Positions 53,018-62,397 of a DNA stretch of 64,000 nt are shown piece by piece. The translations under genes and the position numbers were made by a program. Location: NCBI GenBank assembly GCA_002722255.1, contig PBLD01000001.1, forward strand, positions 617,797 through 681,796, in the 5' to 3' direction. The notes beneath the pieces were generated by a model, which saw only the letters and a list, made by a program, of their open reading frames with translations, was not told the origin of the DNA and did not search any database. The DNA is from Winogradskyella sp. (GTDB taxonomy: Bacteria; Bacteroidota; Bacteroidia; Flavobacteriales; Flavobacteriaceae). Position 1 is the stretch's first letter; each line of letters begins with the position of its first letter.

Positions 53018-54790
53018 ATGAAGACTATAATTTCATTTTATAAATCCCAATTATCAAAACATAATTCTGAAGCCAAACGCATTTATAAAAAAATGAGTTT
53101 GTTTAGTTTATTAAGATTAGCAGTTTTTGGTTTTACAGGCTTTGGTATCTATCTAACCTATCAAAACTGGCAAGTTGCAGCAATTATAGCTGTGGTTGGC
53201 ATTGCTGTGTTTCTGTTTTTACTATCCAGACATACAGATCTTAAAAGCAAACGCGAACTGCACAAGCGATTAGCCACCATTAATGAAGATGAAATTAAAA
53301 TAGCCTCAGGTGATTTTCATGATAGAGCAGATGGAAAAGTATTTCAAAATCCTGCACATGCATATAGTTTAGATATCGATTTGTTTGGAAGAGGTTCTTT
53401 CTTTCAGTACATCAATAGAACAACTATAAATGAAGGCACACAATCGCTTGTTAATTGTTTGTTGGCAAACGATATTACTAATATAGAAGCACGACAAAAT
53501 GCGATTAAAGAATTAGCTGATGAGCCCGAATGGAGGCAATACTATTCTGGTGTAGCGCAAGGTGTAAAAGTGGAGCATTCTGCAAAATCTATTATTGAAT
53601 GGCTAAAGGATTATAAACCATTTTTAAACGCTACATTATATTGGTTAACAATTGGCTTTAGTGTAGCTTCAGTAGCACTTTTGGTCTTAGGATTTACTGA
53701 AATTATTCCAATAAAATATGCTGGATATTGGTTGCTTTTAGGCTTAGCGATTACTGGAAGATTTTTAAAATCAATTAATAATGTTGCCCAAAACACTGAA
53801 AAAGCTAAAGACACTTTTAGGCAATATGCTTTATTACTGAAAGAAATTGAACAGAAAGAATTTCAGTCTGAGTTATTGCAACAACAGCAACAAAAAATAC
53901 AGTCTGAAGGTGAAAAAGCCTCACAGATATTTACAAAATTCTCAAAAGCTTTAGACGCTTTAGATAACCGAAATAACTTCATCTCAGCCATTTTTGGAAA
54001 TGGGTATTTGCTTTGGGATATAAGGCAAACGTATCGCGTAGAGCAATGGATTAGTAAGTATGCACATAAGGTTGAAGATTGGTTTGAAGTGGTGACGTTT
54101 TTTGATGCGTACAACACTTTGGGGAATTATGCTTATAATCATCAAGACTTTAGTTATCCTGAAATTACTTCAGAAAATATTACAATTAAAGCCGAAAGTT
54201 TAGGACATCCTTTGTTGAATGCTGAAAAGCGAATTGATAGCGATTTAGAATTGTTACAAGAGCAGTTTTTCATCGTTACAGGCGCAAATATGGCAGGCAA
54301 GAGTACGTTTTTAAGAACGGTTGCGTTGCACATTGTTATGGCAAATGTTGGTTTGCCTATTTGTGCGAAAACAAGCAAATACAAGCCAATTAAACTCATT
54401 ACAAGTATGCGTACTACAGATTCGTTGACAGATGATAGCTCGTACTTTTTTAGTGAGCTTACACGATTGAAATTTATTGTAGACACTATTGCTGAGGACA
54501 AAAACTATTTTGTGATTTTAGATGAAATCTTAAAGGGTACCAATTCAACAGATAAAGCCATCGGCTCCAGAAAGTTTGTAGAAAAATTAGTGGGTCAAAA
54601 TGCCACAGGAATTATTGCTACACACGACTTAAGCCTTACAGAAATTGAAACCGAATTAGAAGCTGTAAAAAACTACTACTTTGATGCTGAAATTAAAAAC
54701 GATGAGCTCTTTTTTGACTACAAACTAAAGAAAGGCGTTTGCCAAAATATGAATGCAAGTTTTTTGTTGAAGAAGATGGAAATTGTTTAA
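53018..54790 (+). CDS. Membrane-bound MutS-like ATPase
   Basis: The 590-residue protein has two pairs of hydrophobic segments (about 28-70 and 205-250), so the N-terminal half is anchored in the inner membrane. The C-terminal third is a MutS domain V ATPase: Walker A TGANMAGKST, then SMRTTDSLTDDSSYFFSEL, Walker B FVILDEILKGTNSTD and the ATHD switch. It lacks the MutS mismatch-recognition domain I, so it is not classical repair. The family is common in Bacteroidota but uncharacterised. It is preceded by the sdh terminator and has a 4-base convergent overlap with the GldM-like gene. Confidence 0.88.
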   Translation: MKTIISFYKSQLSKHNSEAKRIYKKMSLFSLLRLAVFGFTGFGIYLTYQNWQVAAIIAVVGIAVFLFLLSRHTDLKSKRELHKRLATINEDEIKIASGDFHDRADGKVFQNPAHAYSLDIDLFGRGSFFQYINRTTINEGTQSLVNCLLANDITNIEARQNAIKELADEPEWRQYYSGVAQGVKVEHSAKSIIEWLKDYKPFLNATLYWLTIGFSVASVALLVLGFTEIIPIKYAGYWLLLGLAITGRFLKSINNVAQNTEKAKDTFRQYALLLKEIEQKEFQSELLQQQQQKIQSEGEKASQIFTKFSKALDALDNRNNFISAIFGNGYLLWDIRQTYRVEQWISKYAHKVEDWFEVVTFFDAYNTLGNYAYNHQDFSYPEITSENITIKAESLGHPLLNAEKRIDSDLELLQEQFFIVTGANMAGKSTFLRTVALHIVMANVGLPICAKTSKYKPIKLITSMRTTDSLTDDSSYFFSELTRLKFIVDTIAEDKNYFVILDEILKGTNSTDKAIGSRKFVEKLVGQNATGIIATHDLSLTEIETELEAVKNYYFDAEIKNDELFFDYKLKKGVCQNMNASFLLKKMEIV

Positions 54791-55521
54791 TTGTCTTCAA
54801 CAATTCTTATTAGAATAGGACTAGGAGCTTTAAGAGAATAAGTGCTTTTCGATCCAATTATAGACCATCTAATGTCAAAAATTTTAACAGAGTCATTGAT
54901 TTTAAGTTTTTCTAAAACATTTAGTTTTTCTGCATCTAAAATAGAGCCATTAACTTGAATTATTTCAGTATCGTTTATTTTTAATTTAAAATGTCTAACC
55001 TGAAAAGACCAGTCAAAGATAAAATCTTCGACTTTAACGCTAATTGAACTTTCTTTCATCAGTTTATTTTTTGTCATTTTTAATTCACAATCACGACCAC
55101 AACCAATGCCATTTATTGTGCCAATAGGTGCAGAAATATCTTTAATCCTTAATGACTTTATTTCGGTTAATGAATCTCCATTTTTAAGTTTAGATTTAAT
55201 CGCTATATCTACTGTTTTACCTGTACCAGGATTTAAATTATAATTTCCTAAACTGTCAATTTTTTTTAAGCCTGGAGCAGTAGCTTCAAAGGAAACAGCA
55301 TTAGGTTTTGATATATAAATAGGATTAGCAACACCTCTATAAACCACATTCATTTTTTTAAGTTCAAAAGCGGCTTCTTGATTTACAGTATCAGCAGTTT
55401 CAAGTTTTTTAATACGTTCTTTTAAGGCTTTGTTTTCTTTAAGTAATTCAGTTTTGCTGTATGAAGATTTACAACTTTGTATAAGAAATACAAGACTTAA
55501 AAAGAGTACTAAGCGTTTCAT
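54787..55521 (-). CDS. Lipoprotein with GldM C-terminal-like domains
   Basis: The frame is open to a TTG at 55626, but that would cross a terminator; the lipoprotein signal MKRLVLFLSLVFLIQSC places the start at the ATG at 55521 (244 residues). A short coiled coil follows (ELLKENKALKERIKKLE). The rest looks like the C-terminal periplasmic domains of GldM: MNVVYRGVANPIYIS, GNYNLNPGTGK, RIKDISAPIGTINGI and a final IFDIRWSIIG. GldM is the T9SS/gliding motor stalk; this stand-alone lipoprotein has no transmembrane motor helix. Function is unknown, but a T9SS-related or adaptor role is plausible. The domain call is from memory of the family. Confidence 0.72.
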   Translation of the reverse strand: MKRLVLFLSLVFLIQSCKSSYSKTELLKENKALKERIKKLETADTVNQEAAFELKKMNVVYRGVANPIYISKPNAVSFEATAPGLKKIDSLGNYNLNPGTGKTVDIAIKSKLKNGDSLTEIKSLRIKDISAPIGTINGIGCGRDCELKMTKNKLMKESSISVKVEDFIFDWSFQVRHFKLKINDTEIIQVNGSILDAEKLNVLEKLKINDSVKIFDIRWSIIGSKSTYSLKAPSPILIRIVEDN

Positions 55522-55584
55522 AAAGATTGGTTGGTTTTCAATATAATAACGGAAATAAAAATCTATTAGTGTTTTAGAATGACA

Positions 55585-55620
55585 ATAAAAAAACCCTTTC
55601 CAAAAACAGAAAGGGTTCTT
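55585..55620 (-). terminator. Terminator of the TonB receptor-phytase operon
   Basis: On the minus strand, AACCCTTTC and GAAAGGGTT (55592-55600 and 55609-55617 on plus) form the stem, followed by seven U. It lies 30 bases past the phytase stop and shows that the GldM-like gene is a separate unit. Confidence 0.85.
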
Positions 55621-55649
55621 AACCAATTATAAAAATTAACTTGAAAAAA

Positions 55650-56666
55650 TTATTTCAATTTTAATGAATCCAAAGCATGAAAGAAAAAGTCTTGCTCGTC
55701 ATTCATAGATACAAACAGTCCTTTTGGGTATTTTTTACCTAAAGGTGTCGTTACAACATCACAACCGTCAGTTTCAATTGTACCTAAGTTTATTTCCTTT
55801 ACAAAGCTATTATCGCTTCGTTTAAAGATGTTAAAACTGTGGTTTTGTTGGTTAGATACAATGATGAAACCATTACCATTTGGGTAGGTTGCAATCGCAA
55901 TACCTTCAATATCATCCTTAAAATTATCCGTTCCGAATAGTGCAATTTCCTTGTTTCCCTTTTTAGGATCTGCGTGGTATTTTCTAATACCAACGCCTTC
56001 GTCAGAGAAATATACAAAGCCTAATTCGTCATCTACAGCAATGGCTTCAATTTCTTTTTGCCCACTAAAAGTTCCCATTTTACGTAATAGATTGGAATGT
56101 ACTCCCAAAGAATCGCTAACCAAGGCATATTGGTATAAATAACCTTCCGTTGGTCCTGCTTTTCTACTCACAAATACAGAAATCTCTTCAGTTGATGGAT
56201 TCTTATAAATAGAAACTCCCATTGGTCGTTTTTGTAAAACATCAGTTTCATCTTCAAATACTTTAAAACCACCATTATCCAATGGTTTCATATCTGGTAC
56301 TGAGTACACTCTGATTTGGTTTTTTTCACGTTCAGAAAACACCATAATATCAGTTTCTGTTGAATCCGAAAGTTTAAAACCGTATTCTACATCAACGTTA
56401 TTAGGGTAGCTAACACCTGTTAAGCTTTTCTCCTTTATGATTTTTCCGTCTAAATCTAAGGCGTAAACACCACCATCAATTTCATCTTTATCAGTACCAA
56501 AGACAATACTTTTTTCAGGGTTTTTGTGATTAATCCAAATTGCTGGGTCGTCACTATCGTGTGGTAATTTTTCGGATGTTAGTGTTGGCGCAATTTCTGG
56601 TAATCCGTTTCCGCAAGAAAAAACTACAGCAGAAATAACACCTAGTATTAAGGTCTTCTTCATCAT
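55650..56666 (-). CDS. Beta-propeller phytase, lipoprotein
   Basis: This 338-residue 3-phytase of the beta-propeller type hydrolyses phytate to lower inositol phosphates. It has PHDSDDPAIWINHKNPEKS at the start and TFSGQKEIEAIAVDDEL, FSDEGVGIRKY and DIEGIAIA motifs, rich in Asp and Glu that bind calcium at the active site. A lipoprotein signal (lipobox VVFSCG) anchors it to a membrane. The ATG at 56687 would overlap the receptor gene; I chose the ATG at 56666, 1 base beyond the receptor stop. The receptor gene directly upstream suggests uptake of the product or of phytate itself. Confidence 0.93.
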   Translation of the reverse strand: MMKKTLILGVISAVVFSCGNGLPEIAPTLTSEKLPHDSDDPAIWINHKNPEKSIVFGTDKDEIDGGVYALDLDGKIIKEKSLTGVSYPNNVDVEYGFKLSDSTETDIMVFSEREKNQIRVYSVPDMKPLDNGGFKVFEDETDVLQKRPMGVSIYKNPSTEEISVFVSRKAGPTEGYLYQYALVSDSLGVHSNLLRKMGTFSGQKEIEAIAVDDELGFVYFSDEGVGIRKYHADPKKGNKEIALFGTDNFKDDIEGIAIATYPNGNGFIIVSNQQNHSFNIFKRSDNSFVKEINLGTIETDGCDVVTTPLGKKYPKGLFVSMNDEQDFFFHALDSLKLK

Positions 56667-56667
56667 T

Positions 56668-59505
56668 TTACTTTTTGAATAAATCATATTTTAATCCGAA
56701 TGTTAAACGCATATCGTAGTATTCCATTTGCATTGTTCTGCTACTCACACCTTGATAATAACGTAACGGTTGGTTAGTAATGTTATTAAGGTTTAAGTAA
56801 AGACTTAAGTTGTTATTTAGTGCCACGTTTGCATTGAAATCTAAGAAAAATTGCTCGTCGTAATAACGGTCTTCAAACGCATTTCCACCAATTTCATCGA
56901 TATAAGCATCAGAATAATTAGCCGATAAACGCAAGCTGAATTTTTTACCAGCATAACCTAATGAACCATTGAACATATTTGGCGATGTTTGTGGTAAGTC
57001 TAAATCTGTGCGCTCTTCACCATCTTCGTTGCGGATACCATCTGCACTAGAGGTTAAATACGTATAGTTAAGATAAATACTGAAATTTTTAGCAAAACCA
57101 GGTAAGAAATCTAAACGACGTTGAAAAGACACCTCTGCTCCAAATACTGAAGCATCATCACCATTTAGAGGTTGGTATACTTCGTAACCGTTTTCATCTT
57201 CTGATTGAAATACATAAGTAAAGTCCGAAATGCTCTTGTAAAATAAACCACCAGAAACAATACCAACAGATTTAAAGTAGTGCTCTGCCATAAAGTCGAA
57301 ATTCATAGACGTTGTTGGGTCTAATTCAGAGTTTCCTAAGAAAATTTCTTCATCTTCGTTATTGATTTCTCTGTATGGTACTAAATCTACATAGTTTGGT
57401 CTTGCTAAAGTGTTAGTCCAAGCAAAACGTAAAACGGTATTATCCGTTACATCATATTTAAAATGAACACCTGGTAATATGTTGGTGTATGAGTTTTCGT
57501 CTTTAACTTCAGCAATACCATCAACATCACCATCTTCGTTAAATACAAGCTCGTTACCTGTACTTTCAATAGAAGTATGTTCTAATCTTACACCAGCTAA
57601 AACACTTAGCTTGTCTGTAATATTTTGGTTAAGCATAGCGTAACCTGCATATACGTTTTCGTTAACGTCAAAGTTAGCAGTAGCATATTCTTCTGGTAAA
57701 TCTTCACCTTCAAAAAGGTTGGTGTCGTTAAGATTTAAGCCACCCAAAAATTCTGGACTAGCAAATGTGCCAATTTGGTATTGGCTGCCAGCTAAGAAGT
57801 CTGTATCAGAATAGCTTCTTGTAGGAACCATACCTAAGAATTCTAATGCACCAGTTTCATCACTGTATTCTATAAAACCGTTTGCTCTGTTTTTATTTTT
57901 TAATCTTGTTTTAGCACCAAACTTTAAAAAGCCGTCATTACCATCAATTATAGATACTGGCAATTGTGCATTAACAAAAATATTAATGTCTTCTTCTTCT
58001 GTATATTGGTTTTCTTCTGTAAGCTCACCAAATTCAAAATCAGCAAAATTAGCATTGGCAGGATTTGTAGGAGTGTACAAAGGTTTATCTTGATTGTTAT
58101 TAAAGTCGATTATGTATTCACTCTCATACTCTAAATAACGCTCGTTTAAACGCTCTTCTGAAGCTTTAGCAAAAGAAGCCATCCAATCGAATTGAACACT
58201 ACCAAAAAGGTGCTCACCTCCAAGGCTATAGTTTTGCATACGTTGGTCTTCTAAACGTCTGTTTTTATTTCTGTCATTTCCAATACCACCTTTAGATTGG
58301 CGTTTTGCTTCAACAGGAAACATAGTAAGGTTACCATTACCATCTACTGAAAAATCGCCAGGAGCAATGTCTTCACCATCAAGGATTTCATGCTCTAATC
58401 TAAAACGGTTTTCTCTATCGTCTCTCCAGTTATAGATAGATTTAAAATAAACAGAATTATTATCATCGAATTTGTAATCTAAGTTAGCTGAGAAGCTACG
58501 ACGTACACGTTGTACTAGATATTCTCTAATTTCAAAAACGTTAGCATAAGGATTTACATCTAATTCAGTTAAGTTATCTTCATCATCAAACTCATTAAAT
58601 TCAAACTCGTCTGTCCATTCAGCTTCAACGTTATCACTTCCAAAGTCATTATCGTTAATAGATGCAGAAACCATCCAACCAAATTTATCGTTTTTACTTC
58701 GGTCTCCAACTAAGAACGATCCGTTTAAAATTCTTTTGTCTGTAATAAAGTTAAGACCAGAACCAACAGTTGCAGACAAACGGAAACCTTGAGGCGATGT
58801 ACGCGTAATTAAGTTTACAGAACCACCAAGAGCGTCAGCATCCATATCTGGTGTTACGGCTTTGTTTACTTCAATAGTTTGAATCATATCGGACGGAATT
58901 AAATCCATCTGAACGTTACGGTTATCACCTTCAGCAGAAGGAATTCTACTGCCATTTAAAGTCACAGAGTTTAATTGAGGAGAAAGACCGCGAACAATAA
59001 TGTTACGTGCTTCACCTTGATCTACTTGCATCGTAATACCAGGAATACGCTTTACGGCATCACCAATATTGGCATCTGGGAATTTCCCTATTTGATCAGT
59101 AGAGACAACGTTAGTAATGTTTTGTTTGTTCTTTTGGGTGTTTAGAGCTCTTGCTTGTCCACTAAGACCAAAACCATTGATAGTAACTTCTTCTAGAGCA
59201 GTATCTTCGGAGTTTAGTGCAAAGTTTAGAGTTACAGTTTGGCTTGCAACAATATCTATATCTTCAGTCACATCTGAATAACCAAGATATTTTACAGTAA
59301 TAGTATGTTTTCCTTCAGGAATATCTACTAACACGTATTTTCCGTTAAAATCAGTTACTGTTCCTTTGTTAAGTGATGTGATAGAAACTGTAGCACCAGG
59401 AATGGTAAGACCATCCTTATCGGAAATGACACCTTGTAAATTTCCAGATTGTGCGAATCCGAATAAAGAGAGGGTTAAAAATAAAAGGGTAAAATAATGT
59501 TTCAT
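56668..59505 (-). CDS. TonB-dependent receptor
   Basis: The 945-residue outer-membrane receptor has a signal peptide (to GFAQ), an N-terminal carboxypeptidase-like domain at about 22-105 (LQGVISDKDGLTIPGATV), a plug domain at about 125-240 (IGKFPDANIGDAVKRIPGI, VRGLSPQLNSVTLNGSRIP) and a 22-strand barrel that ends in a TonB-box-free TFGLKYDLFKK with terminal aromatic residue spacing. It is followed by the phytase gene, so it probably imports inositol phosphates, phosphate-rich ligands or their metal complexes. The upstream TPR-LuxR regulator may control it. A TAGTTTTG element lies 23 bases upstream. Confidence 0.93.
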   Translation of the reverse strand: MKHYFTLLFLTLSLFGFAQSGNLQGVISDKDGLTIPGATVSITSLNKGTVTDFNGKYVLVDIPEGKHTITVKYLGYSDVTEDIDIVASQTVTLNFALNSEDTALEEVTINGFGLSGQARALNTQKNKQNITNVVSTDQIGKFPDANIGDAVKRIPGITMQVDQGEARNIIVRGLSPQLNSVTLNGSRIPSAEGDNRNVQMDLIPSDMIQTIEVNKAVTPDMDADALGGSVNLITRTSPQGFRLSATVGSGLNFITDKRILNGSFLVGDRSKNDKFGWMVSASINDNDFGSDNVEAEWTDEFEFNEFDDEDNLTELDVNPYANVFEIREYLVQRVRRSFSANLDYKFDDNNSVYFKSIYNWRDDRENRFRLEHEILDGEDIAPGDFSVDGNGNLTMFPVEAKRQSKGGIGNDRNKNRRLEDQRMQNYSLGGEHLFGSVQFDWMASFAKASEERLNERYLEYESEYIIDFNNNQDKPLYTPTNPANANFADFEFGELTEENQYTEEEDINIFVNAQLPVSIIDGNDGFLKFGAKTRLKNKNRANGFIEYSDETGALEFLGMVPTRSYSDTDFLAGSQYQIGTFASPEFLGGLNLNDTNLFEGEDLPEEYATANFDVNENVYAGYAMLNQNITDKLSVLAGVRLEHTSIESTGNELVFNEDGDVDGIAEVKDENSYTNILPGVHFKYDVTDNTVLRFAWTNTLARPNYVDLVPYREINNEDEEIFLGNSELDPTTSMNFDFMAEHYFKSVGIVSGGLFYKSISDFTYVFQSEDENGYEVYQPLNGDDASVFGAEVSFQRRLDFLPGFAKNFSIYLNYTYLTSSADGIRNEDGEERTDLDLPQTSPNMFNGSLGYAGKKFSLRLSANYSDAYIDEIGGNAFEDRYYDEQFFLDFNANVALNNNLSLYLNLNNITNQPLRYYQGVSSRTMQMEYYDMRLTFGLKYDLFKK

Positions 59506-59528
59506 TTAAGGTTGATTTTTGTTTTCCT

Positions 59529-59536
59529 CAAAACTA
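59529..59536 (-). promoter_or_regulatory. Putative -7 element of the receptor-phytase operon (TAGTTTTG)
   Basis: The minus strand reads TAGTTTTG, a TAnnTTTG match 23 bases upstream of the TonB receptor start. No good -33 is seen. Confidence 0.45.
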
Positions 59537-59653
59537 GTTTGAAGCCGACATTTGTAGATAAAATGAGCGTTAACAAAACGTAACAGAACCTTGTAAAATG
59601 GGTATAAATGAAAGCAACATTTACACTAAATTAACATTGAGAAAAGAATTTGG

Positions 59654-61252
59654 TTAATCTAGTTGAAGATTTAGTAAATAGTCTTGGAGGTCGTCTTTTG
59701 ATTCTAAAGGCAATTTTTTTCTTAGACGATATCTCGCTATTCGAACACTATCTGGAGTAATGTGAAGAATGTCTGCAATCTCTTTTGAAGAGAGATTTAA
59801 TCTCAGTAACATGCACAAGCGCATTTCTGATGAGGACAGCTTATCGTTTACAATTTGTTTTAGGGTAGAAAAGAAGTTCGGATGAATCTGCCCAAAGTAG
59901 CTCATAAGCTCTGCCCATTCATTATTATTTTCTAGATCTGCTTCGATATCTTTAACAATATCTTTTAGTTTTTTAGAAACGAGTTCATTATTGCGATTCT
60001 TTAACTTAGAAAGGGTTTTAGAAATGTCTGAAAGCTTTTTGTTTTTATGCGCAATATGAAGGCTGTAATTGGTGAGAGAAGAGACTTTAATATCTATTTC
60101 TCTATTCAGAGCAATTTCTTTAGCTACCTTTTTATCTAAATCTGCCTGAAGTAATTGTTGTTTATATTCTAGTATCCGGTTTTCGTGTTTTTTTCTCTTT
60201 TTCCAGTATATAAAACCTACTATCAATGCCAGGATAATTGCGCCTGTAATTATTAAAATAACATATTGGCGTACTTTATTTATTTGATTTTCTTTATTTA
60301 GCAGTTCAACTTCAGCTTCTTTTTCCTTAACGTCATACAGCACTTGCATTGCACTTACCATTTCGGTAGTGTTTTTTTTGAGCTCTTCTTCATTTACAAC
60401 AGACTGATTGTTGAGGTAGTTATAGGCTTTTTCAAAATCTCCAGTATCAGCATAAGTTCTTGCAAGATCTTTTAAGGCACTTTCAATTTGAGATGCATTA
60501 TTAGTTTGTTGTGCTAGTTTTAATGCTTCTTCTGTATAGAAGATTGCCTTTTCATAATTTTTGGTCTTACGATTGGCATCACCAAGATTATTGATAATAT
60601 TTATCTGTAAATCTGAGTTACTATGTTTTGCAAATTCTTGCGCTTTTTTGAAATAACTGTACGCAAGGTCATATTGTTCAAGGTCTTCATAAATACTTCC
60701 TATGTTTTCATTTACCGTTGCAAGACCAGTACTGTCATTTAGCTTTTTAAATATAGCAAGACTTATATTTTGGTATTTCAAAGCACTGTTATAATCACTT
60801 TGCTTTTCGGCAATACTACCTAATAGCGCATTAGCTTCGGCTTTGCCTTTTTCATAGCTAATAGTTTCAGAGAGATCAAGGCTGATGAGTGAGTATTTTT
60901 TAGCTTCAATATATTTTTTAAGGTCGAGATCTATTGAAGCTAATGAATTGTAAACGTATACAGAACAGGAATCTTTAGTTTTTTGAATATCTAAATATGC
61001 CTGATAGTTTTTTAGGGCTTCAGCATAAAGCTCAATAGCCTTGAAGAAGTTTCCAAGCTCAATATAGGTTTTTGCTATTTTCTGAGTGTTAGATTCTGCT
61101 TTTGCAAATTCTAGTCTTTCTTTTAATTTATATAATTGTTGGTCTAGTTGTTCGTTGTTTTTCGAAGACTGTGAATTAGCAATTCCGGAAATTAAAAAGT
61201 ATATGAATAAAAGGCTTTTATGAAAACTCAAGGTTATTTTATTTAAACTCAT
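59654..61252 (-). CDS. TPR-LuxR hybrid transcriptional regulator
   Basis: The frame is open to a TTG at 61264, but the first ATG (MSLNKITLSF) at 61252 is more likely (532 residues). A signal peptide or N-terminal anchor precedes TPR repeats at about 40-290 (for example IGSIYEDLEQYDLAYSYFKK), a transmembrane helix at about 330-352, a coiled coil, and a C-terminal LuxR-type helix-turn-helix (LSSKEIADILHITPDSVRIA). Such membrane-bound TPR/HTH proteins are common in Bacteroidota next to TonB receptors. It is probably a sensor of periplasmic partners that regulates the receptor-phytase operon; the link is inferred. Confidence 0.9.
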   Translation of the reverse strand: MSLNKITLSFHKSLLFIYFLISGIANSQSSKNNEQLDQQLYKLKERLEFAKAESNTQKIAKTYIELGNFFKAIELYAEALKNYQAYLDIQKTKDSCSVYVYNSLASIDLDLKKYIEAKKYSLISLDLSETISYEKGKAEANALLGSIAEKQSDYNSALKYQNISLAIFKKLNDSTGLATVNENIGSIYEDLEQYDLAYSYFKKAQEFAKHSNSDLQINIINNLGDANRKTKNYEKAIFYTEEALKLAQQTNNASQIESALKDLARTYADTGDFEKAYNYLNNQSVVNEEELKKNTTEMVSAMQVLYDVKEKEAEVELLNKENQINKVRQYVILIITGAIILALIVGFIYWKKRKKHENRILEYKQQLLQADLDKKVAKEIALNREIDIKVSSLTNYSLHIAHKNKKLSDISKTLSKLKNRNNELVSKKLKDIVKDIEADLENNNEWAELMSYFGQIHPNFFSTLKQIVNDKLSSSEMRLCMLLRLNLSSKEIADILHITPDSVRIARYRLRKKLPLESKDDLQDYLLNLQLD

Positions 61253-61312
61253 AAATAAAAGCAACCAATGTTATTTAAACCTGTAATTTTTATGATGAAA
61301 ATGTTACCAATA

Positions 61313-61343
61313 AAAAAGCGGTTAGATTTTCTAACCGCTTTTT
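61313..61343 (-). terminator. Terminator of rplU-rpmA
   Basis: A GCGGTTAG/CTAACCGC stem (61318-61325, 61331-61338) has a 5-base loop and is flanked by five A and five T, which makes a U-tract on the minus strand after rpmA. Confidence 0.88.
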
Positions 61344-61367
61344 AAATATTTTATTAAGAAAGATTTC

Positions 61368-61628
61368 TTAAGCCTCAAATGGTGCTATAGAAACATAAGA
61401 CTTATTGTCCTTCTTCTTAGTAAATGTTACAATACCATCAACTTTAGCATGTAAAGTGTGGTCTTTTCCTTGGTATACATTTTCACCTGGGTGGTGAGTG
61501 TTACCTCTTTGTCTTACGATGATGTTCCCTGCAACAGCAGCTTGACCACCAAAAATCTTAACACCTAAGCGTTTCGATTCTGATTCTCTACCGTTTTTAG
61601 AACTACCAACTCCTTTTTTATGAGCCAT
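61368..61628 (-). CDS. rpmA: 50S ribosomal protein L27
   Basis: The 86-residue L27 shows [21 protein letters not shown] at the N-terminus, which reaches the peptidyl-transferase centre, and the conserved [20 protein letters not shown]. There is no N-terminal extension of the Firmicutes kind. It lies downstream of rplU, 43 bases after its stop, as is usual. Confidence 0.98.
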   Translation of the reverse strand: MAHKKGVGSSKNGRESESKRLGVKIFGGQAAVAGNIIVRQRGNTHHPGENVYQGKDHTLHAKVDGIVTFTKKKDNKSYVSIAPFEA

Positions 61629-61671
61629 TGTCTTAAGGTTTTATTTTGTTAATATTAATGGATTAGAAAAA

Positions 61672-62337
61672 TTATTTTTCAATTCCACCGTCTAATCTGT
61701 CTTGTAATTCTTTTAATTCGTCCCACTTACCATCAGCAGCTAATTTAGCTTGCTTTGGCCAAGTATCTGTAACGATGTGTGCTAATCTAGAGCTTGCTTC
61801 AGAAAGAACACTGCTTAATTCTTCTGGAGTTGCTTTAGCAACTTTAGCAAAAGTTTCAAATCCAGCGTTTACCAATGCTTCAGCAGCTTTAGGTCCAGCA
61901 CCTTCAATTTTCTTTAAATCATCAGCTTTACCAGTTGCTTTTTTAGCTGCTGCTTTAGGAGCGGCTTTTTCAGCTTTAGGTTCAGCTTTTTTAGTTTCTT
62001 TCTTAGGAGCAGCTTTCTTAGCTCCAGAAGCAGTAATACCTTCAATTACGATTTCAGTTAAGGCTTGTCTGTGACCGTTTTTTACACGGTAACCTTTACG
62101 TCTTTTCTTTTTGAAAACTATTACCTTATCACCTTTAAGGTGCTTTAAGACTTTTGCACTTACTTGTGCTCCGTCTATAGCTGGGGCGCCTAAAGTAACA
62201 TTGTTACCATCACCTATAAGAAGTACGTTGTCAAAATCAACTTTTTTACCTTCTTCAGTAGATAAACGGTTAACAAAAACTTTTTGGTCTTTTTCAACTT
62301 TAAATTGATGCCCTGCTATCTCTACAATTGCGTACAT
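61672..62337 (-). CDS. rplU: 50S ribosomal protein L21 with C-terminal extension
   Basis: Residues 1-103 are a normal L21 (YAIVEIAGHQFKVEKDQKV, KKRRKGYRVKNGHRQ), a 23S rRNA-binding protein. A charged Ala-Lys-Pro linker of about 30 residues (108-140) follows, and then an 80-residue domain with a helix-hairpin-helix-like core KIEGAGPKAAEALVNAGF. The total of 221 residues is twice the usual length. Such extended L21 proteins occur in flavobacteria; the role of the second domain is unknown. A strong promoter lies 61 bases upstream. Confidence 0.96.
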   Translation of the reverse strand: MYAIVEIAGHQFKVEKDQKVFVNRLSTEEGKKVDFDNVLLIGDGNNVTLGAPAIDGAQVSAKVLKHLKGDKVIVFKKKRRKGYRVKNGHRQALTEIVIEGITASGAKKAAPKKETKKAEPKAEKAAPKAAAKKATGKADDLKKIEGAGPKAAEALVNAGFETFAKVAKATPEELSSVLSEASSRLAHIVTDTWPKQAKLAADGKWDELKELQDRLDGGIEK

Positions 62338-62397
62338 AGCGTAACGTTTTTATTAATTTGTTTATTAAAAAAATATGCTTTTCTCAGAAAGCGGATG

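Noticed and set aside
55522-55626. N-terminal extension (TTG start) of the GldM-like lipoprotein
   Set aside because: It crosses the phytase terminator and precedes a clear lipoprotein signal; not a plausible start.
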